Assembly (NCBI GenBank): GCA_934621485.1
Contig: CAKTUS010000111.1
Location: 1-8,136, forward strand
Direction: 5' to 3'
Length of the DNA: 8,136 nucleotides
Source of the DNA: an uncultured Clostridia bacterium
GTDB lineage: Bacteria; Bacillota; Clostridia; Christensenellales; Aristaeellaceae
Positions within the stretch are counted from its first letter, which is position 1, and the number at the start of each line of letters is the position of its first letter. The translations under genes were made by a program, and so were the position numbers. A model generated the notes under the pieces. That model did no database searches, was not told where the DNA came from, and worked only from the letters and a program-made list of their open reading frames with translations. This document shows, in pieces, positions 1 through 4,834 of the stretch.

Positions 1-33
1 ATTGAGTGGAAAATTTGACTTTTACTTATCCAT

Positions 34-64
34 CGCACACGACAAAGGGCTGTGTGCCCTTGTC
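34..64. repeat. Overlapping inverted repeats, possible oriT/nick region
   Basis: Two mutually exclusive stems share this segment. GCACAC (35-40) pairs with GTGTGC (52-57). GACAA plus GGGC (41-45, 47-50) pairs with GCCC plus TTGTC (56-59, 60-64), with one bulged A at 46 and a 5-base loop. The stretch GTGTGCCCTT (52-61) differs by one base from GTGCGCCCTT, part of the nick-site consensus I recall for RSF1010/pIP501-type relaxases. With a MobC-like gene about 570 bases downstream, an origin of transfer is a fair guess. The consensus is from memory and no relaxase is visible to match it. Confidence 0.35.
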
Positions 65-128
65 AAGCGATGTAACCGTCATTTGAGAAAACGACAAAAT
101 CGGCATCTGCCAGACCGGGTTGGACAAC

Positions 129-171
129 AAAACAGGCCGCACTCAACTTCGGTTGGGTGTCGCCTGTTTTT
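129..171 (+). terminator. Rho-independent terminator
   Basis: AAAACAGGC (129-137) pairs perfectly with GCCTGTTTT (162-170). One C-C mismatch and two more pairs follow, then ACTCAAC (141-147) pairs with GTTGGGT (152-158) around a TTCG tetraloop (148-151). The right arm ends in a run of five T (167-171). The A-run on the left arm means it could also stop transcription coming from the right. The gene it serves is not visible; it probably lies upstream of the window, in the mobile element. Confidence 0.8.
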
Positions 172-618
172 GTACATCCGATGGCTGAGAATTACCAATT
201 TTCTGCTCTGTAAAACAAGGATAATGAAAAGGGTGAAGTAGTTATCGCTTTTGTACGGTTCCTTTGTGAAACAATAAATTGCTGCGGAGCGAATACCGTT
301 CGCCGGGGAGTGTGTATATTTGCAGTTGTGTATAATACATCACAAAATGAGTAAACTGATAGGTAGGTATCTCGATACAGCGTATGGTCGACACCGGAAA
401 TACTGGAAATCAGCTGTGTTTGCAGAAAAGTTACATTTTAGGGCGATAACTGCTGAGTGTCATATTGAAAACAGAGCAATGCAGGACGATTCAGAATTTA
501 CCGCAAGAATGGAGGTTCAGGAACAGAAATTCATAAGCGTGTTCCATGCGTAATTCTATTAGGAACATACAGAGCACCATATGAAATCATCACCCCATTT
601 TGGAGGGGAATAATCCGC
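172..618. other. Gene-poor leader ahead of the MobC-like gene
   Basis: No convincing gene lies here. A 77-codon frame from a TTG at 320 to 553 has a GGGAG eight bases upstream but no recognisable family. A TATAAT at 331-336 could be a -10 element, but I find no good -35 hexamer or correctly spaced TG. A stem-loop lies at 540-567: TGTTCC (540-545) pairs with GGAACA (562-567), and TAAT (551-554) with ATTA (558-561) above a five-base bulge. CCCC (593-596) and GGGG (605-608) may form a second small hairpin just before the mobC ribosome binding site. These could be regulatory or relaxosome binding sites; that is inference. Confidence 0.4.
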
Positions 619-630
619 AGGAGTTTTCCA

Positions 631-825
631 ATGCCGGACAACAGGAACCGCAAGCGGCCGATACAGGTTAAATTCTTTGTAGGTAAAAGGAAACTCGGCT
701 TGATAAAGGCGAGGATGGCGCAGCTAGGGATCGAGAATATGAGCGCTTACCTTCGCAAAGTGGCAATCGACGGATATGAGGAAAAACCGGATTCGCCTGA
801 ACTCCGTGAACCGAAAAATCCATGA
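631..825 (+). CDS. mobC: Truncated MobC-like relaxosome protein
   Basis: This 64-residue basic protein resembles the N-terminal half of MobC-type mobilization accessory proteins, which help relaxase bind oriT in conjugative and mobilizable elements. Visible family traits are the basic start (NRKRPIQVKFFV, residues 6-17) and the block MAQLGIENMSAYLRKVAIDGY (about 29-49), the most recognisable part of the family. The trace continues to PELRE (56-60) and then ends abruptly as PKNP and stop. Relatives as I recall them run to about 100-120 residues, with a C-terminal helical part absent here in all three forward frames. AGGAG (619-623), seven bases before the ATG, fixes the start. It is most likely a remnant cut by a deletion at the element edge, though an intact ribosome binding site means a short DNA-binding protein could still be made. 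Confidence 0.65.
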   Translation: MPDNRNRKRPIQVKFFVGKRKLGLIKARMAQLGIENMSAYLRKVAIDGYEEKPDSPELREPKNP

Positions 826-849
826 CTCACTTTCCGGAATAGAGTGATG

Positions 850-870
850 CTGCGCTCCGCAGGAGCGCAG
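850..870. repeat. Perfect 9-bp inverted repeat
   Basis: CTGCGCTCC (850-858) and GGAGCGCAG (862-870) pair perfectly around the three-base loop GCA. No T-run follows on either strand, so it is not a standard intrinsic terminator. It sits 25 bases after the MobC-like stop codon. Confidence 0.7.
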
Positions 871-922
871 ATGGTTGTTCCAAAATCGTTCCGGGGTTTG
901 GGACAGTCGTTTTTTAACGGGC

Positions 923-941
923 TGAGCCTTGCGCGGCAAGG
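923..941. repeat. 19-base direct repeat, copy 1
   Basis: This copy (TGAGCCTTGCGCGGCAAGG) is identical to 1119-1137. It contains a 6-bp hairpin, CCTTGC and GCAAGG around GCG. It is preceded by TTTTTTAACGGGC (910-922). Confidence 0.8.
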
Positions 942-1015
942 TGCGGATTGCTGAAAAAAACCTATTGCAAAAACGGCTCACAAAACCGCTGGAATTTTAT
1001 GTATCTCTATCCTAT

Positions 1016-1055
1016 AACGCGAGAAAAAGGAAGCCTCGCTTACTTTCGTCGCGTT
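1016..1055. repeat. Long imperfect hairpin
   Basis: AACGCGA (1016-1022) pairs perfectly with TCGCGTT (1049-1055). Inside it GAAA (1023-1026) pairs with TTTC (1044-1047) past one bulged G, and AAG (1031-1033) with CTT (1039-1041). It is the first of three hairpins packed into 124 bases. Confidence 0.55.
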
Positions 1056-1083
1056 GCAGAGAGAGTTTTTGCAGAGATTAAGG

Positions 1084-1106
1084 ATGCCTTTTTGAAGAAA
1101 AGGCAT
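1084..1106. repeat. Perfect 9-bp hairpin
   Basis: ATGCCTTTT (1084-1092) and AAAAGGCAT (1098-1106) pair perfectly around the five-base loop TGAAG, with two G-U pairs possible outside. The arms contain T and A runs, but no T-run follows the stem, so a terminator role is doubtful on either strand. Confidence 0.65.
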
Positions 1107-1118
1107 TTGTCGGCCGTT

Positions 1119-1139
1119 TGAGCCTTGCGCGGCAAGGCT
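1119..1139. repeat. 19-base direct repeat copy 2, with 8-bp hairpin
   Basis: Bases 1119-1137 repeat 923-941 exactly. Here the hairpin grows to 8 perfect pairs, AGCCTTGC (1121-1128) and GCAAGGCT (1132-1139) around GCG. TTCTTTAAC follows, so it could act as a weak plus-strand terminator for read-through from the mobile element side, ahead of the maf promoter. Confidence 0.6.
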
Positions 1140-1320
1140 TTCTTTAACTCGCTTTCTCGCCGGGCAAGTGGGCAAAGCGCATCGGAAACAATTGCGACAG
1201 ACGAGTTTTGGGGCGGCCGCACGGGCTTGCCTTGATAGACCGGCGGAAAAGCTTTCCCGGAATTTTACATGCCAAACCGCTCCTAAGTCCGGGCATATAC
1301 TTCCATCCTCCTATGAATTG

Positions 1321-1329
1321 TGTTATAAT
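1321..1329 (+). promoter_or_regulatory. Extended -10 promoter for the maf-mre operon
   Basis: TGTTATAAT is a perfect extended -10 element (TGnTATAAT). At 17-base spacing the -35 position reads TTCCAT (1301-1306), a poor match, which is common where an extended -10 is present. Transcription would start near 1336, giving a leader of about 30 bases before the maf ATG. It is the only clear promoter found ahead of the six co-directional genes. Confidence 0.65.
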
Positions 1330-1366
1330 ATGACGTTGTATTGGATGCTTAGAAGGGAGAGAGACC

Positions 1367-1951
1367 ATGAAACCGCTGATTCTGGCATCCCAGTCCCCGC
1401 GGCGGCGGGAACTGCTGGCGCTGTACGGCGTTCCTTTTGAGGTGGAGCCCTCTTTGGCGGATGAATCGCAGGTAACCGGCGCCGGCGCGGAACGTGTGCG
1501 GCAGCTGGCGCAGGCAAAGTGCGACGAGGTTGCCCGGAGGCACCCCGGACGCGCAGTGCTGGCGGCGGACACGCTGGTATGCGTGGATAACGACGTTCTT
1601 GGAAAACCTAAGGACGCCAGAGACGCCGCCCGGATGCTGCACAAGCTGAGCGGCAGGTCTCATCAGGTGTATACGGGCGTGTGCCTGCGGCTGCAGGGCG
1701 GCCGGGAACTGTGCGGCGTGGAAGAGACACAGGTAACCTTTATGCCCTTGACCGACGAAATCATCAACCGCTATGTGGCTACCGGCGAGCCTGCCGATAA
1801 GGCGGGCGCTTATGCCATTCAGGGGGCGGCAGGCGTGTTGATTACAGCGATTGAGGGAAGTCCCTCCAACGTGATTGGTTTGCCGCTGGGTTTGCTTACC
1901 CGCATGTTTCTGGAGGCAGGCATCGACTTTTTTCCGCAGGCAGAGCACTGA
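1367..1951 (+). CDS. maf: Maf nucleoside triphosphate pyrophosphatase
   Basis: Maf proteins cleave (d)NTPs, including non-canonical ones, to the monophosphate and pyrophosphate in the cytoplasm. They have been linked to septum control and house-cleaning of the nucleotide pool. All family blocks are present in 194 residues, a normal length: LASQSPRRRELL (6-17), AADTLV (66-71, with Asp68 the probable catalytic acid), GKP (79-81), SGRSHQVYTGV (95-105), GEPADKAGAYAIQG (140-153) and GSPSNVIGLPL (164-174). The YAIQG form suits the YhdE-like dTTP/UTP branch better than the YceF branch; that assignment is from memory. AAGGGAG (1353-1359), seven bases before the ATG, supports the start. It is the first gene of the cluster, directly before mreB. 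The radC gene often found between them in other Firmicutes is absent. Confidence 0.95.
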   Translation: MKPLILASQSPRRRELLALYGVPFEVEPSLADESQVTGAGAERVRQLAQAKCDEVARRHPGRAVLAADTLVCVDNDVLGKPKDARDAARMLHKLSGRSHQVYTGVCLRLQGGRELCGVEETQVTFMPLTDEIINRYVATGEPADKAGAYAIQGAAGVLITAIEGSPSNVIGLPLGLLTRMFLEAGIDFFPQAEH

Positions 1952-1979
1952 ACAAACGCAGAAATGGATGTGAACCGAA

Positions 1980-3008
1980 ATGGGTTTTGTGGCGCATGAC
2001 CTGGGTGTGGATTTGGGCACCAGCAACACGCTGGTTTATGTGAAGCACAAGGGTATTGTGATTAACGAGCCCACCATCGTGGTGGTGGATTCCAGTAACG
2101 AACGCAAGGTGCGCGCCGTGGGCGACGACGCCAAAATCATGCTGGGCCGTACCACCGAGGGAGTCATGGCTGTGCGCCCCATGCGCGAAGGCGTGATTAC
2201 CGACTTCGACATGACCGAAATCATGATTCAGTATTTCATGCGCAAAGCGATTGGTTCCAGTTACCTGGTGAAGCCCAGAATATTTCTGAGCTATCCGTGC
2301 TCCATTTCCGCCATCGAGCGGCGGGCGGTGGGCGAGGCGGCAAAGTACGCCGGCAGCCGCAAGGTCTATCTGGTGGAAAAACCCTTTCTGTCTGCGCTGG
2401 GCAGCGGCCTGCCCGTGTTTGAACCCAACGGCTGCATGGTGGTGGACATTGGCGGCGGAACCACCGATGTGGCGGTTATCTCCCTGGGCGGCGTGGTCAT
2501 CAGCCACTCCATCCGTGTGGGAGGGGTAAAAATGGACGAGGCCATCATCAACTTTATTAAGCGGGAGTTTAACATTCTCATTGGCGACCGCACGGCCGAG
2601 GAGGTTAAGCTGGATTTGGGCGCGGCCCTGCCCCTTCGGGAGGAACGCCGGGCCCGCATCCGGGGCCGCGATATGGTCACCAACCTGCCCCAAACCACGG
2701 AGATTACCTCTACTCAAATTTACGACGCGATTCACGAGCCCTGTCTGGCTGTTTTGGGCGCCATTAAGTGGGTGCTGGAGCGCACACCGCCCGAACTGGC
2801 GGCGGATGTGATGCACAACGGCATTTATTTAACGGGCGGCGGATCCCTGCTGTACGGCATGGACCAGATGATTGCCAGCGAGCTGGGGATTCCCGTTTTG
2901 CTCTCCAAGGAGCCCATGGACTGCGCCGCGCTGGGTTTGGGCAATATCATTGAGAATTTCGATTTGTTGCAGCATTTGGGCCGTACCAGTTTCCTCAAAG
3001 TATTCTAA
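1980..3008 (+). CDS. mreB: Rod-shape actin homologue MreB, with atypical catalytic residues
   Basis: MreB polymerises on ATP into membrane-bound filaments that orient the elongasome. The 342-residue length is normal. Phosphate-1 (VDLGTSNT, 10-17), phosphate-2 (VVDIGGGTTDVAVIS, 154-168) and the adenosine loop (YLTGGGSLLYG, 283-293) are intact. Two core positions are odd. The usual EEPxAAAIG reads EKPFLSALG (133-141), so Lys134 replaces the Glu equivalent to actin Gln137 and the Hsp70 NEP Glu. GGD reads GGV (181-183). The C-terminus ends in TSFLKVF, which could help membrane contact. The start is the ATG at 1980; its ribosome binding site is poor (GGATG, 1966-1970), so translation may depend on maf, 28 bases upstream. 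Mbl or another paralogue is possible, but followed by mreC and mreD, mreB is the best name. ATP hydrolysis may be impaired or altered; that is inference. Confidence 0.95.
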   Translation: MGFVAHDLGVDLGTSNTLVYVKHKGIVINEPTIVVVDSSNERKVRAVGDDAKIMLGRTTEGVMAVRPMREGVITDFDMTEIMIQYFMRKAIGSSYLVKPRIFLSYPCSISAIERRAVGEAAKYAGSRKVYLVEKPFLSALGSGLPVFEPNGCMVVDIGGGTTDVAVISLGGVVISHSIRVGGVKMDEAIINFIKREFNILIGDRTAEEVKLDLGAALPLREERRARIRGRDMVTNLPQTTEITSTQIYDAIHEPCLAVLGAIKWVLERTPPELAADVMHNGIYLTGGGSLLYGMDQMIASELGIPVLLSKEPMDCAALGLGNIIENFDLLQHLGRTSFLKVF

Positions 3009-3020
3009 CGGAGGGTCTGC

Positions 3021-4253
3021 ATGAAGCTAAAAGTACCTAAAACAGAACGCAAGCGTTCCTCGGACAGCCGGCTGAAGCGCTTTTTTCGTCGCGCGCTGAT
3101 TGTGGCGGTTGTGCTGGCGCTGCTTGGTCTGGCGGGTACGCACCTGTTCGCGCTGATTACCGGCAACGAAACGCTGGCCATTCCGGAGGAAGGGGTTTCC
3201 AGCGCGCTTACGCCCGTGCAAACGGCTTTCTCAACGGCGGTGGGCTGGATTCGAGATTATTTGTACACGCTTAAACTGCGCTCGCGCATTGAACTGGAAT
3301 ACAACAACCTGAAGCAGGAAAACGAGCAGCTGGTGTACGACGCTATGCTGGTGGAGGAGCTTCAGCACAAGCTTAGCGTATATGAAAACATGTACGACGA
3401 GATTTCAAACAACGAGAGCATGAACCCGCTGGTGGCCACGGTAATCGGCCGGGAGAGCGGCAACTATTTCTCGGTTTTCACCATCAATAAGGGCTCCAAC
3501 GACGGCGTGCAGGATTTTATGGCCGTAACCATGGACGGCGCTTTGGTGGGCTATACCTACAATGTAACGGCTACCAAGAGTACCGTGCGCACCATTATCG
3601 ACTCCGAAGCTTCTATCGCCAGCCTGATTTCCTCCACTCGCGACCAGGGCACCATTCGCGGCACCCTGGGGGTGGACGGCACCGCCTTGTGCCGCATGTA
3701 CTATTTGCCGGAGGATAAGCTGCCCCGCCCCGGCGACCTGGTGGTGACCAGCGGTGTGGGTATGTCTTTTCCCAAGGGCATCCCCATTGGTACCGTGCGG
3801 GAAAGCACCCGCGGCATGGAAAGCAACAAGCAGTATGTGGTGGTGGAGCCAAAGGCGGATTTTCAGCATATTGAATATGTAATTGTGCTGCGGTACCAGC
3901 CTGCCGCCGGCGAGGTGGAGCAGCGCGCCAGCAGCAACGACTCGCTGACCATTACCCGTCTGGATACGCCCAGACCCGTGCCAACCATTCAAATTGGCAG
4001 CGACTTCTATCAGCTGGCTCCCACCGCCGCGCCTACCGCCGAACCCACGCCTACTGTAACCGTTGGCGAGGACGGCTCTGAAATTGTGATTACGCCTGCG
4101 CCCGCTACCCAAGCGCCGGATAGCTACGAGTACCAGATTCCCTCCGGCAGCGGCATTACGGACAACAGCTATGGCTTCACCCTGGCGCCTACGGCTACGC
4201 CCACGCCCACGCCGCCCCCGCTTGATTTGTCGGTGGAGGATGATGAGCGGTGA
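3021..4253 (+). CDS. mreC: Rod-shape protein MreC with a long Pro/Thr-rich C-terminal tail
   Basis: MreC is a bitopic membrane protein that links cytoplasmic MreB to PBP2 and activates cell-wall elongation. Seen: a basic N-terminus, one membrane segment (about 26-46), a coiled coil (about 82-128, with LKQENEQLVYDAMLVEELQHK near its middle) and the two-lobed beta domain (about 135-292), with blocks such as INKGSNDGV (155-163), GDLVVTSGVG (238-247) and PKGIPIGTV (251-259). The last 118 residues (293-410) are extra: low-complexity and rich in Pro, Thr, Ala and acidic residues, ending in PTPTPTPPP and VEDDER. Usual MreC is about 270-300 residues, against 410 here. The tail lies outside the membrane and may cross or touch the wall. 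GGAGG (3010-3014), six bases before the ATG, fixes the start, 12 bases after mreB. The stop overlaps the mreD start. Confidence 0.95.
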   Translation: MKLKVPKTERKRSSDSRLKRFFRRALIVAVVLALLGLAGTHLFALITGNETLAIPEEGVSSALTPVQTAFSTAVGWIRDYLYTLKLRSRIELEYNNLKQENEQLVYDAMLVEELQHKLSVYENMYDEISNNESMNPLVATVIGRESGNYFSVFTINKGSNDGVQDFMAVTMDGALVGYTYNVTATKSTVRTIIDSEASIASLISSTRDQGTIRGTLGVDGTALCRMYYLPEDKLPRPGDLVVTSGVGMSFPKGIPIGTVRESTRGMESNKQYVVVEPKADFQHIEYVIVLRYQPAAGEVEQRASSNDSLTITRLDTPRPVPTIQIGSDFYQLAPTAAPTAEPTPTVTVGEDGSEIVITPAPATQAPDSYEYQIPSGSGITDNSYGFTLAPTATPTPTPPPLDLSVEDDER

Positions 4254-4795
4254 TACGGAAGTTTTTGAAGGTGTCGCTGCTGACGCTGCTGACCTATCTG
4301 TTTCAGGCAACGGTGGCGGAATACATTTCCATCGGCGATGTGGCCCCCAACATTGCCCTGGCGCTGATTTCCATCATTACGGTTTGCCTAGGCCGCAAGT
4401 ATACCTTTTTGATGTCGCTTACGGTGGGGTATCTGCTGGAGATTATGCTGCCGGCGCTGGACTACATCAACCTTATTCTCTACCCTGTGGCCTCCATGCT
4501 GGGCGCGCTGATGTTTTCGGACAAAAGTGAACGCAAGCTGGAGGAGGAACGCACCGTTGGTAAACGGGGCAGCCAGTGGAACCCCCACCTGCGCACAGCT
4601 TTGTGCGCCGCCCTGAGCACGATGGTCTTTGAGGGCGTAAACCTGATTTACACGTATCTGAGCGGCGTAACCATCGACGCCGCCCATCTGGGCCGGGCCT
4701 TGACGGACGTAGGATACACCACCGTTTTGGCCGGCGTGTTGCAGTTTCCCATCCGTTGGTGGATGGGCACCTACAAGCTTCAGAAAGCGCGGTAA
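4250..4795 (+). CDS. mreD: Rod-shape integral membrane protein MreD
   Basis: MreD is a small polytopic membrane protein that works with MreC and PBP2 in the elongasome. The 181-residue product is strongly hydrophobic, with five or six likely membrane spans at about 5-22, 31-48, 52-70, 73-90, 115-138 and 155-171. A charged loop (about 91-113, KSERKLEEERTVGKRG) separates the first four spans from the last two. Length and layout fit the family. The start is a GTG at 4250 that overlaps the mreC stop by four bases (GTGA). GGAGG (4235-4239) inside the mreC end codons lies ten bases upstream, so the two genes are probably translationally coupled. The identification rests as much on the position between mreC and PBP2 as on sequence, since MreD is poorly conserved. 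Confidence 0.9.
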   Translation: MIRKFLKVSLLTLLTYLFQATVAEYISIGDVAPNIALALISIITVCLGRKYTFLMSLTVGYLLEIMLPALDYINLILYPVASMLGALMFSDKSERKLEEERTVGKRGSQWNPHLRTALCAALSTMVFEGVNLIYTYLSGVTIDAAHLGRALTDVGYTTVLAGVLQFPIRWWMGTYKLQKAR

Positions 4796-4811
4796 TCGCT
4801 TTACACCGCGC
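4787..4811 (+). promoter_or_regulatory. Hairpin across the mreD stop, ahead of the PBP2 start
   Basis: GCGCGGT (4787-4793) pairs perfectly with ACCGCGC (4805-4811) around an 11-base loop that holds the rest of the mreD stop codon. It ends ten bases before the PBP2 ribosome binding site GGAGGTGA (4821-4828). No T-run follows, so it is not a terminator. It could be an RNA processing or stability element, or chance in GC-rich DNA. Confidence 0.3.
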
Positions 4812-4834
4812 GTGCAACCGGGAGGTGACGTGTT

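Larger units (their letters stand above)
1..815. mobile_element. Remnant edge of an integrative/mobilizable element
   Basis: Seen: this stretch is AT-richer than the genes downstream, carries inverted repeats and a terminator, and ends in a MobC-like gene that stops about half way through the family. Known: MobC-type proteins of this kind sit next to relaxase genes on Tn1549-like and related elements of gut Firmicutes. Inferred: the window starts inside such an element, and its right boundary lies near 810-825, where similarity to MobC is lost. No relaxase, integrase or att site is visible. The left end is outside the window, so extent and type are uncertain. Confidence 0.5.
826..1320. other. 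Intergenic region rich in hairpins and repeats, no clear gene
   Basis: About 495 bases with no supported gene. The stretch holds a 9-bp perfect hairpin (850-870), a 19-base direct repeat (923-941 and 1119-1137) and three closely spaced hairpins at 1016-1055, 1084-1106 and 1121-1139. The motif TTTAAC followed by a GC-rich triplet lies beside both copies of the direct repeat. A 50-codon minus-strand frame (1296 to 1144) has an AGGAGG ribosome binding site but no known relatives. The clustering suggests a dispersed intergenic repeat or a structured transcript in the junction between mobile element and cell-wall operon. Confidence 0.5.

Noticed and set aside
2..241. 79-codon plus frame at the window start
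   Set aside because: It reads through the hairpin at 34-64 and the strong terminator at 129-171, starts at ATT at the edge and resembles no family.
251..279. TTGTAC with an AT-rich hexamer 17 bases downstream as a promoter
   Set aside because: The -10 position (ATAAAT) matches the consensus poorly and no gene follows at a sensible distance.
320..553. 77-codon plus frame with a TTG start and a GGGAG upstream
   Set aside because: No recognisable domain and a weak start. It could be a small accessory gene of the element, but the sequence alone does not support that.
724..1222. Minus-strand frames over the intergenic region
   Set aside because: They translate the hairpins and direct repeats and have no good ribosome binding sites, so they look like readings of repeat DNA.
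1256..1293. CCCGGA and TCCGGG inverted repeat before the maf promoter
   Set aside because: Only six pairs with a 26-base loop, so a weak structure with no sign of an operator.
1896..2816. 306-codon minus-strand frame opposite mreB
   Set aside because: A His/Gly-rich shadow of mreB. The plus strand carries unmistakable actin-fold motifs.
3405..4310. 301-codon minus-strand frame opposite mreC
   Set aside because: A low-complexity Arg/Gly/His-rich shadow of mreC with no recognisable domain.
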